The notes under the pieces are model-generated. The model was given only the letters and a program-made list of their open reading frames with translations, had not been told where the DNA came from and did no database searches. A stretch of 64,000 nt of DNA, taken from Megalonaias nervosa (taxonomy: Eukaryota > Mollusca > Bivalvia > Unionida > Unionidae). The translations under genes were made by a program, and so were the position numbers. The DNA lies in NCBI GenBank assembly GCA_016617855.1, contig JAECUM010016857.1, positions 1-64,000 of the forward strand, given 5' to 3'. Of this stretch, positions 8,968 through 21,690 are shown in pieces (the first letter of the stretch is position 1; each line of letters opens with the position of its first letter).

Positions 8968-10695
8968 AAATATTGCAGATTAAAAAGCTGAATAGTTTTA
9001 CTAAATCTTGTTTATGACTGCAGTTTACGAATCACCACGATTTACTAAATTTATCGCCCACCCTGTACTTCCAATCCTACGCCATAAGACGTCGACGCTG
9101 ATACGTTGCATCAGGCATATGATGGTTGACACCTTACATTGTAGAGCTAATTTTCCTCCACCCCCCTCACAGTGACCTATGGTCGTAATGCCATATCATT
9201 AACATATATGATGCATCTACTTTTATTAGCAATTTGAAAATGTTATTATCATTGCAATGATTTTACAATTAACCCAGTTCATAGAAACACTGAAACACCG
9301 GAATGCATTGGAAACACTGAAATGCAATATCATATATACCAAAGCGTATCATTGGTTGTGTATTCATAACTTTAAAATTTAATACTAGTTATATCATGGA
9401 TTAATTTGTAATATTGAAATTTAATATGTAATTTTGAAATGTAATATTATGTAACATATTAATATCTACTTTCTTTACTGCCAACAAGTGTTGCAAATTT
9501 ATAAATAAATCTAACAAAGCATTGTCATACTCAGACCAGTACACTCTTGATCGATCGATCGATTGATCGAGAGAGATAGAATTACAAATATACACCAAAC
9601 ACAACAGAAAGTGATATCTGTAGATTCTACAGGAGAATACTTGATAATTCTAGGCAGAATTAAAATTTAATACAAATAATATCATCATACAGGTTATAAA
9701 ATTTTGAATTTGTACTCTATAGAGATTTGAATCCAGGTCCGTGAGTAAATGGCACTCATCTCCTTCAGTTTAATTGATATAACTTGGGATGTGTTTATTT
9801 CTGCTGTTGCTATATTTAATCTTATTTGCTGTCCGAGTGGGCGCATCAGAGTTGCCTTGTATAATAATTTTGACACACACACACATATATATAAACCAAT
9901 GAAACAAATACATTTTGAAATATGTTCCAAAAACTGTCTTTGTGTATTAAACCCATTTCTGCAACTATCTGGTATCCCAAACTCTTCCTCCAATAGCAGA
10001 ATAGGTTTAAAAAACATTTAACGAAAGACTGTCGATATGCTTGAAAGCATACATTAGCCAACCAGCAGTGTACTGTGTACTGTTAGTACATTTGTAGTAT
10101 GCACCAGTAACAGAAATCGATATGGAAAATGTAACTGCTCTAAATCGTGCACAGATTTTTTTGTCCTGTGATATAAATACTGAAGTAAGTATGGAAATTC
10201 TTTGACACTCCATTTTCACATGTTTCTATGCATTTAGACCATTAAAATAATTGTCCGCACTAAATTTATGATAGTTACACTATAACTATACATCTGGTTC
10301 ACACAAATCTCACACATCCCGAAACATAAAATTAGACAAATGTATTTATTAATAACCACAATATAATAATCATTTTAATAAATAGTTATTTATGTTTATT
10401 ATTAATAGCTTAAGCATTAAACTCATGTATACATTGCAATACAAGCTGTTAATTTTCAATTTATTTACTTTCAACACTGTCATCAAAATGTGCATTTTCA
10501 AGCTTCATTTAATGTTGTATCACTTGCAGTAAAGAAAGTACATGTTAATTTATTATATAACATTAAATTTCAAAGTTATGAATTATTCATTTGCAGCCAA
10601 TGTACGCTATGCTGTATTTGATATAAATAAAGTGTGTTTCGGTGTTTTCATTGCATTCTGGTGTTTCTATGCTTTTGGTGTTTCAATGCACCCCA

Positions 10696-10985
10696 GTGAA
10701 CCTTTGACCACTCCCACAGACCCCAGGGGCTTGAGTCATGGCAGACACCACTCCCGCAGACCCCAGGGGGTTGAGTCATGGCAGATACCACTCCCACAGA
10801 TCCCAGGGACTTGAGTCATGGCAGACACCACTCCCACAGACCCCAGGGGCTTCACTTCTACGGACCCTAGGGGCTAGAGCCAGGGTAGACAAAACTCTTA
10901 CAGACCCCAGTGGCTTGAACCAAGGCAGATATCACACCCACAGACCCCAGGGGCTTGAGCCAAGGCAGACAGCACTCACACAGGT
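10696..10985. repeat. ~40-bp minisatellite, about seven units
   Basis: Units read ACTCCCACAGACCCCAGGGG followed by CTTGAGTCATGGCAGACACC with increasing variation toward 10985. It produces a short repetitive open frame that is not a gene. Confidence 0.85.
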
Positions 10986-12123
10986 GGATTCTAATTACAA
11001 AAATTCATGAAATTCCATCCAGCTATTTAGGAGGAAATATGGTTACAGACATACAGATGGACTGACAGTGTATCATAATGACAATGATGCAGTTTAAAAC
11101 AGCAGGGAGATAATAATAATATTATTATTATATTATGGGCTCATATTAAAGTATATGTCAATGTGGTTATGTAGGCAGATTTACACATCTACTCAATCAT
11201 CAGTTCTAAAATTTAAAATGATAATTGTTTCACCAAAACATATTCAGTCCTGATTATTGCATGCTTTGCAGCTTAAATGTCATAAAAAAAACTTTGATTG
11301 CCAGTTGCACAGTAAATGAGCCAATTTTTAAAAATAACGTAAGATTTTCAGATAATCTTTTACACATTTTAACGAAATTAATCTTTTTCTACATTATAGT
11401 ACCAATCTGCAACAAGATAATACTATTCTGCAGATGTATTTATGGTTTTACTAGTGATCAGTTAATAGAAGTTTGACACAATGTAGCAAATGACCATTTT
11501 TGATGTAATGAATTAGCATCTATATTTTAGCATTATTTCAGTCATGTACTACCCTTCAGTCTTTTTTTAGATTCATTAAATAGCTGTATTGGTTAACTTT
11601 ACACTGATGTATGGGTTTTCCATATGTGATGAGTAGTTTTTTGCTTCTGATGATTTTCATAAAAGTATACACCTGTAATGTGGACGAAGTAAGTAATACC
11701 ATTAGTTAAAAGAAATGGTGAAAAATGATAATATAGCTCATAAATAATTTTTTTTTCTTCAGTTGTTTACCATTGGAATACAATGAAAATAGAACAAAAG
11801 GTCTTACCTGTTGTAGTACTGGTTTAGTTAATATTGACTATTAGGCAAAAAAATGCATGTTTCCTATTGGATTGGTTTTTAAATTAGGATAGGTAAGGTA
11901 GGTTTCCTTTTTTTTTTACAACAGGGGAAAAAAATGCTAGGGTCACCAATGAAACACAGGGACTGGAAACACATATATTGTTTTTGCATTAACTTTGAAA
12001 AAATATTTTGTGAGAAAAAACTAACATCCGTTTATTCTTTTATCTGTATATACATAAACCACAGCATTTACTGCAAAAAATACAAAAAAATTGCAGCAAT
12101 GAAGAAAAAAGTATCAAATTTTC

Positions 12124-12146
12124 ATATATATATATATATATCTATA

Positions 12147-12178
<32 letters not shown>
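12124..12178. repeat. (TA)n microsatellite with CTATA interruptions
   Basis: Nearly pure TA dinucleotides within the intron. Confidence 0.9.
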
Positions 12179-12181
<3 letters not shown>

Positions 12182-15100
12182 TACATGCTTGATACCATAA
12201 CTCATTTTTAACTTTGAAATGGCCATGAAAGTTTCCATTTCAATAAAATATTCACAAGGTAGTAATCTTGCAATCCAAAAATAGCCATTTAGAATGCAGG
12301 GGAATGGATGTTAAAGGCAGGGAGGGTTTGATGTTACAAATGATGTTACATATGACGTTACATGTAATGCACTTCAGATACTAATTAAAGTCATCAAATA
12401 TTATTTTGTTTGGCAAAATAAGCAAAACCATGGCTGTAAAAACATTTCAATTAATGAGTCAAGTCTCACTGATGAAAAAGAATGTAAACATCTAAGAAAT
12501 ATAAGGCAGGTGTGACAGCTGTTAGTACCTGAGAGACAATTTCAGCTGCTGTTATTTGGGATAAGAACTTAACAATTTCAAATGACTTGAACTCACAAAC
12601 ATTTGTAATGAGAACTATAAAGTTGTTGGTGCTTCATTCAAATCCAGTGTAACTGTTACGCTGTGAGTTCAGGAAGTTTCCTCTGTGTCAAGACTATAGA
12701 TCAATCCAGCCACATCTGCCAAAGCTTTGACTTGGTCTAGAAAACTGCATAATGTGCGATGCACAGGAGTTGTTCATCAGTTGCATTTGCCAGTTCTAAG
12801 TTGTTTCTCTGAAGGATGTAAAAATGTGGGTGAATATATAAACAAAAAATATGTTGAACAATATAACATTAAGTACTAAGGATGTTGATGAGGTTGAGGA
12901 AAATGTCCCATTTGAATATGAGCAGGTTGACTAAGAAGAACATATAAATCAACCTTTTAATGTATAGCTTAGTTGTCATAAAATTTGATACAAGACAGTC
13001 CAAGGTTTGCTACTTTGCATTAGTGTGTGATATTGATGGTGAAAGCATGGTAAATTTAGATTATCTGTAAAGAAATGGAAAGAACTATTAGTATCCATAT
13101 ATTCATGATGAATCTTGGCAGACACAATCTGATATCATCTGCAAACTTAATACTCCAGTTTTTCTTGTGAATGGAACTAGAATGAAATGTGTTGTATCTT
13201 AGAGAAAACCAGAAGGAGCTTAGCTGTTAAAAGCATACCAGCAATAAGTGAGCTTTTGCAAGAAAGTGAACAAGTAAATATGTATATGTGCATAACCATA
13301 TGAAGTACCAGGATGAAATCACTGCTATAATCTAAGCATAGTTTTCTTGCCGAGTTGTCAATTCTAATGGATGCTAAATCTGTTTTGTTTAATTTGCCTA
13401 ATTGATACTGTTGGACTACTCTAATATTTATAGTGATTAATCTCATACATTTTGGGATATAGGAAATTGAAAATGTGTTTAGTGTGCTTGTATTAGCTAT
13501 TAAGTGTGGTGGAGTTCAAATGGAAAGCTTTCTTGTATATAGTGAAAGCTAGATGAGAAGAGCTATTTACCTTAAGTGTTTGCTGATTAAGCATGATTTT
13601 AATAGAATACAGGTTATAAGAACTAAGATTGACTGATATTCAACTTCTTTACACTGAAAAATGTTTATTTTTGTGTTATAATGAATTCATGTTTTTGTGT
13701 AACATCCATCCCTGCTAGCTATATTATCAACAGGTATGTTCATTATCATATTTTTTTTTGTAAACTCTTCAGGTATCACTGTTTCAAATCTTACACAGTT
13801 TCCATACATCTGGGCATACTAAATTGCATTAGTATCAATTAGTACTAAAAATAATAAATTATTCATGACCAGTTTGGACCACTCCAACTTGGACCACTTG
13901 TGCAAGTAATATAAGATTAAGTTAATAGTACATAAATCTCTTTCATTCATGCTATTTATTTTATTTTCAATCAAAAAGGTATTTTATTAACTTTTCTTTT
14001 CAAAATAAAGATTTATAAGGTGTCTTTTGCTCTGTGTTGTCAAATGATTCTGAATAAAGGTTGTTTTGATTTAGTTACATGCTCACTTATTTACCTAAAT
14101 AGATTTTCTATACATTTTCATTAACTGCATCAGTATTTGAAGATGTCTGTAGAAGGACTGATTTATAATGAAGACAGTGAAATGATGTCACCATTTAAAA
14201 CAAAAATCAGAAACTTGGAAAAAGCTAAAATAGTGGAGTCATATAAAGTATTTACCTTATCAAGGGTAAATGATTACAAGTATATTTATCAATATATCTT
14301 CGTATACAGCTTCACAATCAGATGATTTGTGTCACTCTGTAACATCTGTCCCCTCCCTTGCCAAGTACTTAAATGTGGCCAATAAAAATTATACTAGACA
14401 TAAACTTGTCTTTCCCATGCTGGTTTTACAGGCTAGAAACATCATCTTACTTGGAAAAGCATAGAAATGCCTCAAAATGCAAATTTTATATTTTTATCCT
14501 GATACAACTGAATGGTCCCATTTACTGTGTAACAGGCAACATGCAAATTATTGATTGCTATGGACTTTTACGATAGTAGCCAGGTGCTAATCTGGGTTAA
14601 GTTAATCATAACAAATGATGGGGTAGTATGAAATTTGTTTTTAATATGTGCTGCTTTCATTGTGACAACATGGTGCATGACATTCAATCTGGTTTGTACT
14701 GGATCACACCTTTAGGTTGACCTCGTTCAAAAATAACCATGTAATTAAACATTGAATTTGACATAAGTATTTCCTGGGGTGTATAAATAACGATAAAAAT
14801 AAATTTGGATGTATGAGGATTCAGGGTAAAGTGAATAAATACCATTTAAAAGAAGGAAATAGTCTCGAAAATCACCTCATTAAAGAGAATTAAAAGAAGA
14901 AAAACAAAAACCTTCACTCCATCTGGAGGACAGATTTTTTTATCAGATATCTTTTGTTGTGAGCAATTAAATATACAGAGTTCACATCATGAATTTTAGG
15001 ATTGATGCGCCATAAACTTAAGATCAGTCAGGTGAAATAGATATGACCTCATAATTGTTTCTGAAAAATAAATATTTAACGAACATGTGAAAGTAACTAG

Positions 15101-15839
15101 TGATCTTAGCAACAAGAGAACATAATTTTGGTAATGTAAATGAATTCCAGTTGTGATTAGACGAATAATTTGAAGAGATGAAGGTAAATAAAATAGAAAT
15201 TCCAGTACACATTGGTTCTGATTTTACATGGCAATGTGGTTTATTTTCCATGAGAAATTTAGGGTAAAACTTGTACCCGATCTTGATTTAGAGTAGCCCA
15301 GGACATCACATTATCCAATTTTTTTTGGTAAACTCTGAAATCCATATGTCATATTTAAGCAACTATATTTTTTAACTTAAGTTGTATTTCAATCAAATTT
15401 AGTGTGGAGATTTAAGTAAGGTGATCTCAGAGTTTGATTTTCAGTATATTTTTCTGTCACAATTTGTTTGGAGCCATGGTAGCGAAGTGTTAAACTTCAG
15501 AATTTTTGTTTCATTAAATTTTCCAAGCAAATTTGGTTAGACAACTTTTACAATCTAGCATGGTGTTTGATTGTCTGCATCAAGCTGAATCACTTGTTAG
15601 AGTTATGGCCTAGAATCCGTCCCAGATGTTTGTTCCTTTCATTCAGTTCCTGCCCAGTAAATCTTCTAATTCTCATTCTATTTCACACAACCTTGGCATT
15701 TAGTTTAATATGAGCAACATTTCAAATTAGTTTTAAAAAAAAAAAAACTTTATTTGAAATAATTAGGCCCCATTTTGATGTTAAGAAACTTAATATATTT
15801 ATTTTTCATTCAAAATTTGATTTCTGACTGTATTCTTGA

Positions 15840-16035
15840 TACTAACCAGATCTCACATAGCTTTGATTATCCTAACTAGATATCACACAGCTCTGATATC
15901 TGTAGTTTTCTTGTCCAGATCTCACACAGCTTTAATGATCCTTATTTCACATAATCAGATTCTCACACCGCTATGATTGCCCCTATTTTGCATATTACCA
16001 GATCTCACACATCTTTGATTATCCGTATTTTGGAT
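15840..16035. repeat. Degenerate repeat on CAGATCTCACACAGCTTTGAT
   Basis: Five imperfect copies of a CAGATCTCACACAGC phrase are spaced at about 35-50 bp, followed by ATTATCCNTATTT-like tails. It is an old tandem array. Confidence 0.6.
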
Positions 16036-16551
16036 ATTACAGTATCCTGATGCTGTTAAATTGAATCAATTTTGTGTCAATAACATCCAAGTGTCCAGCA
16101 GATAACAGCGATTACAGGATTAGGTCACAAAATTTGCAATTCAACAGTAATTCTGTAGTAAACGGCTTCTCCATGGCATGGCATCTCCTGAATGTAGTGC
16201 CCCAAATTCAACCCAAGTAAATTAAAATTTAAAAATTAGCAGAATTTGTTCCTATAAAGATAATGATATGAACGAAAATGTGGGATGAACAAATGTTTGG
16301 CGCTGATAAATCCATTGCCCAGTAGCCTGGTACAGCTACAAATTAAACCTATGCTACCAATTGAGGCCTTGCTGGACAACCAGTTGTTTTACGTTAAGGG
16401 TTCAGTTATGTGTTTGCCATGATGCAGAATCAGTGCATTGAGCAGTCTGCACAAAATAGAAATGATACTGTATAGGAACTTTTGCCTTCGTTTTCAATAT
16501 GTATAATAATTTGGTAATCACTCTTTTAGTAGAAATCACATTTCAAATTTT

Positions 16552-16697
16552 AATCAGACAGCCAGGTGTTTTTGCTGGACAGTGTTATTTTTCACCTTGG
16601 TTGTCTGATGGACAATACTTTTTTAATCAGACAACCAGGTGTTTTTGCTGGACAGTGTTATTTTTCACCTTGGTTGTCTGATGGACAATACTTTTTT
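16552..16697. repeat. 73-bp tandem duplication, each unit a fold-back
   Basis: Two almost identical 73-bp units. Inside each, TCAGACARCCAGGTG near the start pairs with CACCTTGGTTGTCTGA near the end, so every unit can form a hairpin. A degraded third unit appears near 16930-16980 (GACAGTTAG and GGTTGTCTGATAGACA). Confidence 0.8.
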
Positions 16698-16741
16698 CAA
16701 AAGACAGTTTTTCTATTCCAGTATATGAGTTTAACTTGCCT

Positions 16742-16893
16742 GCAATCAATCATCCCTTACACTGTTATAATCACTTACTAAATAAATTATCCCTAACACT
16801 GCTATGATCACTTGTTAAATCAAGCATGCCTAACATTGCTGTGATCACTAATTAAACCAAGCATCCCTAACATTGCTGTGATCACTAATTAAA
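16742..16893. repeat. ~37-bp tandem repeat, four units
   Basis: Units read AANCAAGCATCCCTAACATTG followed by CTGTGATCACTAATTA, with the 3' pair nearly identical and the 5' pair diverged. Confidence 0.8.
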
Positions 16894-17287
16894 CTTACAT
16901 ACATGGAAGATTAAGGTTAGATGTTTTTGTAAGACAGTTAGATGTGTCATTCAGGTTGTCTGATAGACATTTCTTTTATTAAAAAAAATAGTCTTTCTAC
17001 CCCGAATTATTTTTTATTTGCATCTTTGCAAATAAAGAGTCAGATCTAAAAAAAATGTAATTTAAGACTTATTCCGTCCTACCCATCAGCTGTTTTCAGT
17101 TAATTACAAATATCTTATCACATTGAAGTATTGTTAAGAATTCATTCTTTTAAATAGAAAGGGTGTTTTTAATAAGTATTGTTAAAATGTTGTTTATTCA
17201 AGATCCAAATTTACTATGCACTTTTCTTTTTCTTTTTTGTGTGGTTAATTTATTAAATGCTTTGATATCTTTTACGTTTTATTGCAG

Positions 17288-17359
17288 GCAGTTCTTCATG
17301 CATCCAAATGTATTGCTCAGGGACAACTTGACAGCCTTCAGGACCTAGTAGAAAGACAT
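17288..17359 (+). CDS. MAIP1-like gene, exon 2
   Basis: Seventy-two bases in phase 0 between a TTTTATTGCAG acceptor and a GTGAGT donor, encoding 24 residues (AVLHASKCIAQG then QLDSLQDLVERH). The pattern matches the AFxHVSKLLSQCKFDLLEELV segment that follows GAKQ in MAIP1-type proteins, and the splice phase agrees with the exon ending at 8967. This agreement in phase, order and sequence is the main support for a real two-exon pair. Later exons were not found. Confidence 0.6.
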
Positions 17360-18863
17360 GTGAGTTTTATTAAGGTAGCCTTGGTGATGTATCCATCTAC
17401 CATAATCATATTGCATATTTGTCATTGATTTATTTTTGGAGTTTGATGTTTAACAGATAGATATACACATTGATAACTTTCTCAGCAGCAAATAATGACA
17501 GCTGTGTCTGCATTAATTATGATTTTGTTTAACTTGTGTTCATGATGACAGCAGTCCATTGTATTAAGAATTTATTTGTCATGCACTTTGAGCTGGCTGC
17601 TTGTTAAAATTGAAAGGTGATGCCTGATGGGATGTGGAGGCGTACAAACCAATTACATACTCTACAGACAGTAGGGATCAACATCTCTGTTTGAATGGGA
17701 GTCCAGGCATTTCTAACTATTTGTTAAAACTGAGTCTGTTTACATTGCTTGTAAAAAATTTTCCAAGCAGTTGAACTTGTTGGTCATAAATAGATGCGAA
17801 GACTGATGCAGGGGTTAAGCTTTTAAAGCTCTCCACTGCATCAACAAATAATTGATGGCAGTTTAATTATTAGGTTTTAATTTTAAAGTCTAATAACTTT
17901 TTACAAAAATTACAATGCACAGATGTAACTTGGGAGAAAACATTTTTCCCCTGGAATGCATATCATTACGGAAATGTCAAAAACTTTCAAGAAGAGTGTG
18001 GTTTATGTTAAGAATATGACTTTGTATTTTAATGATTTTACATTTTTCCCCCAATGTCTTTGTTTTGTAAGCCTTTTTGGGTGAATGCCTAAACTTACTT
18101 TGGATAGTTTAGTCTGGCTGGACTGTGCTGATGTGCTGTTTGACCCTTTACACACACAAACACACAATTTTTCCACTAATTTTCTAAACCAGGAAGACCA
18201 GGACTTGTTGGGTATCATTCAAGTCCCTGCCTTAAATATTGGAAGTCCCAAAATGTTTAATAGTTTCATCATTTTAAATTTCTTTGGTATGAACATGTTA
18301 GCACACTGTTATTTATTTGTTATAACCAGGAGAGGTAAATGTCTTAGAGATTAGCAGATCATTCGTTTTCAGTTTTGTTTGTGCAGTCATAGGATAGGAG
18401 TGAAGATTTAGGCAGATCCAGAAATTTAACCTTTACAGGATGATCATGAGATTGGTATGGGGTTGGGGGTGGGGTATTTAGACCTAGTTTAACTATAAAA
18501 AAAACAATACGATGTACAGTACATTATTTATTCTTGAATAATACGATACCACTATCATCAGCCCAAGTTTCTAATTAACTGACAAGTAATTATCATGTAG
18601 CCATAACATGAGTACTATATGGCTGGTACAGTATAATGTTTTAACCCATTTTCATTTCTTATTTAATTTAGAAACTTTGGCTGATTCAGTTTTGCTTGTT
18701 ATCGTCTTTTCTCTTTTCTCCAGTGACTGATAGCTCATTGTAAATGAAAGAATTGAATCTGTGGCCTTAAAGCAAATTTTCATTACTTTTATATAATCAC
18801 CTTTGAGCAGCACCAATCAACATGTAAACGACAAAATAATGGCTGACAGAACTAGATATATGT
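17360..18863. other. Probable intron sequence, no gene recognised
   Basis: AT-rich sequence downstream of the exon 2 donor. Open frames near 18003-18354 lack any recognisable domain. Confidence 0.4.
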
Positions 18864-18902
18864 AATATATACTCACCAGCTAGTTAACAGAACTAGATAT
18901 AT
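18864..18902. repeat. Flanking repeat at LINE 3' side (target-site duplication-like)
   Basis: The phrase ATATATACTCACCAGCTRGT, continuing TRACAGAACTAGATA, is found here and again at about 20972-21008 on the far side of the LINE, with two or three differences. Part of the phrase recurs just outside (18841-18860), so the insertion may have landed in a small tandem repeat. Confidence 0.6.
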
Positions 18903-18945
18903 GTTCTATGGGGAACGCTTGTCTTCAGCGAGTTCCCCATAGAAC
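18903..18945. repeat. 14-bp perfect hairpin at the truncated LINE end
   Basis: GTTCTATGGGGAAC (18903-18916) is the exact reverse complement of GTTCCCCATAGAAC (18932-18945), with a 15-base loop. The inner arm is normal LINE coding sequence (LFYGEL), and the outer arm is an inverted copy of it. Confidence 0.85.
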
Positions 18946-20972
18946 AGTCTCTTTGGGAGGCGCTCATCAGGCATACGGCAGACATGACCAGCCCAGCGGA
19001 ATTGTGACCTTCTGAGCATGGCATAGACACTTGTCATCTCTGCTCCCAGGAGGACTTCTGTGTCAGGAGTCTTGTCCTGCCATTTGATGTGGAGCAGTTT
19101 TCTGAGGCATCGCATGTGGAAGGAGTTCAGCTGTTTTGCATGGCAACTGTACACCGTCCATGTCTCACAGGCGTACAAGAGGGAGGGCAGTACTACTGCA
19201 TGGTACACCTTGAGCTTGGTTGGCAGGCTGATTCCTCTTCTGTTCCACACAGTATTGTGAAGTCTGCCGAAGGCTGCACTTGCACGAGCAATCCTGAAAG
19301 TGACCTCTTCATCGATGGAGACTGCGCGACAAGGTGCTGCCAAGGTAGATGAACTTGTCAGCAACAGCGAGCTCCTGGCCATTGACGGTAATGCTGGGTT
19401 CGGTGTAGGGGACTGAGGGTGCAGGCTGGTACATGATTTCGGTCTTCTTCGTACTTATTGTGAGTCCGAAGTCTGTGCAGGCTTTGGAGAACCGATCCAT
19501 ACTTTCTTGCATGTCAGACTGAGTACCAGCATTCAAAGCGCAGTCGTCAGCAAAGAGGAAGTCGCGATGGTGTCTTCCTGGACTTTGGTCTTAGCCTGCA
19601 GTCTTCTCAGGTTGAAGATGTTCCCATCAGTCCTGAACCAGATGTCGATGCCAATGTCACCCTCACGGAAAGCATCGGTCAGCATCGCTGTGAACATCAT
19701 GCTGAACAGGGTCGGGGCAAGAATGCAGCCCTGCTTGACACTGTTTGTCACTGGAAAGGGCAGGGAGAACTCTCCATCATCGTGTACTCTGGCGAGCATG
19801 CTATCGTGTAACAGTCTGACCATGGTGATGAACTTCTCAGGGCATCCGAACTTTGCCATGATCCTCCACAGACCTTCACGACTCACAGTGTCAAAAGCCT
19901 TTGTGAGGTCCACAAAAGTGGTGTAGAGGCTGACGTTCTGCTCTTGGTATTTCTCCTGGAGTTGCCTGGTTGCGAAGATCATGTCCACGGTGCCCCGATT
20001 CTGCCTGAAGCCGCACTGACTCTCTGGTAGCAAGCCTTGCTCCAAGTGGACGGTCAGTCGATTTAGCAGAATTCTGGCCAGTATCTTCCCTGCGATGGAT
20101 AATAGGGAGATGCCATGGTGGTTGTCACATGCTTGCCGGTTCCCCTTCCGCTTGTAGAGGTGGACAGTAGAGGCATCTTTGAACTCCTGCGGAATCTTCT
20201 CCTGGTTCCACACAGACTGGAAGAGGTCAATAAGCTTCTGCGTCAGTCGGGGACCACCAGCTGTGTAGACTTCCGCTGGGATGGAGTCAGAACCCGGGGC
20301 TTTGCCACTGGATAGATATTTAATTGCCTTCTCTACTTCTGTGAAACTTGGTGAATCCGAGAGGGAAGCATTGGTTGGGACCTGGGGCAGGCGAGCGATG
20401 GCTTCAGTATTGATGGAGGAAGGACGGTTGAGGACACTGTCGAAGTGTTCTGCCCAGCGCTTGAGAATCTCTTCCTTATCAGTGATCAGCGTGTTCCCAT
20501 CTGCACTGAAGAGGGGGGAAGATCCTGATTTAGTGGGACTGTTGATTGTCTTGAGTGCCTCGTAGAACCTCTTCATGTCATTGCAGTCTGCATGCGACTG
20601 GATCTCGTCCGCCTTCTTGCTCAGCCATGTATCCTGCATCTGTCGGAGCTCTCTCTGCACTGTTCTTCTGATATTGGTGAATGCAGCTTTCTTAGATGTG
20701 GAGTGCGGGTCATTTAGTAGCGCTGTGTGTATGCTGTGTTTTTCGTCGAGCAGTTCTTGAATGCGATCATCGTTATCATCGAACCAGTCCTGGTGCTTGC
20801 GCATGGTAGGGCCTACCACATTGGCGGCGGTGGAGTAGACAACATCCCGAAGGGACGCCCAATCAGACTCTACATCATGCAAGCCTAGAGTGATGGCTTC
20901 CAGCTTGTTGTCTAGTTCGTCTGCAAGGGACTGCTTCACTGAATCATTTTTCAGCTTGGAGACGTTGTGATA
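18903..20972 (-). mobile_element. Non-LTR retrotransposon (LINE) ORF2 fragment, truncated at both ends and frameshifted
   Basis: The minus strand encodes reverse transcriptase from about 20970 down to 19533, including KAPGSDSIPAEVY, YKRKGNRQACDNHHGISLLS, QCGFRQNRG, FVDLTKAFDTV and VKQGCILAPTLFSMM. The frame then shifts by one base just before the FADD catalytic box, continues as NAGTQSDMQ...STKKTEIM, and shifts again near 19340 into the C-terminal connection region (LPTKLKVYHAVVLPSLLYACETW, RWAGHVCRMPDERLPKR). The 5' part with the endonuclease is missing and the 3' end stops inside the coding region at 18903. The copy is dead. The clade was not assigned with confidence. Confidence 0.85.
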
Positions 20973-21197
20973 TATACTCACCAGCTGGTTGACAGAACTA
21001 GATACATATAATGTATACTCACTGACTGGCTGACACTTTCTGCTGAAGTTCAAAAGTTAAGTGAGGATAAAAGGTTTTTATTTTTTAAACAGTGCATTTA
21101 TCAAGCAACTTATCAATGTCAAGAAAATTTTTAGCATAAATGGTCGCACTTGAGTAATCATACTTGTACAGAGCCTCTTTTGCTATAATTACAATAC
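20973..21197. other. Right flank of the LINE, no gene
   Basis: Contains the second copy of the flanking repeat (20972-21008) and then AT-rich sequence. Confidence 0.5.
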
Positions 21198-21303
21198 TGA
21201 CAGGTGTACTTCACAGGCATTAATGAGCAGTCATGTTAACATCTATTCAATTGACAGGTGTACTGCACAAGCATTAATGGGCAGTCATGTTAACATCTAT
21301 TCA
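21198..21303. repeat. ~55-bp tandem duplication
   Basis: TGACAGGTGTACTKCACARG, continuing CATTAATGRGCAGTCATGTTAACATCTATTCA, occurs twice in a row with few differences. Confidence 0.85.
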
Positions 21304-21509
21304 GGAGTTTAATCTTTTTCTATCACCTTGATAATTGGGACGAAAATAAGTTTTATCCTTAGGTACATAGTTTTAGGAATGTCTAATAGTGTTAATTTAG
21401 GCATATGGGCAGTATCATTGGAAGTCACTAGGATGTCAACCCTCACAATTGGAGGCATCCCATGGGAAAATTTGTTTATATAGTATGCAAAGTCATGCGT
21501 TTGAATCCC

Positions 21510-21520
21510 TAATACATACA

Positions 21521-21551
<31 letters not shown>

Positions 21552-21690
21552 TCCTTAAATTTCTACCCCAATATGCAGTGACTTTTCCACATATGTACGT
21601 ACATACATATGCACATACATACATCTATACATACATATGCCTTAAGTTTCTACCCCAATATGCAGTGAGTTTTCTACCTGCATTAGTGCC
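21510..21690. repeat. (CATA)n tract and duplicated block
   Basis: Roughly ten CATA units (21512-21550) are followed by TTCTACCCCAATATGCAGTGA, which recurs at about 21648-21668 after more CATA sequence. The rest of 21700-22670 is AT-rich host DNA with an 18-base A-run at about 22160, and no gene is recognised there. Confidence 0.8.

Larger units (their letters stand above)
8968..17287 (+). other. Intron 1 of the MAIP1-like gene (about 8.3 kb)
   Basis: Bounded by GTAAAT and a TTTTATTGCAG acceptor. It contains simple repeats (listed separately) and otherwise AT-rich sequence without recognisable genes. Stretches 8968-10695, 10990-12120, 12180-15830 and 16035-16550 hold nothing I can name, apart from a short 12-bp triple repeat (GAYGTTACANAT) at about 12330-12365. 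Confidence 0.5.

Noticed and set aside
10542..11010. Repetitive protein at 10738-11010
   Set aside because: It is a 40-bp minisatellite whose unit length is not a multiple of three for all copies; no gene signals.
19507..19926. Plus-strand frames over the LINE
   Set aside because: Shadows of the reverse transcriptase on the minus strand.
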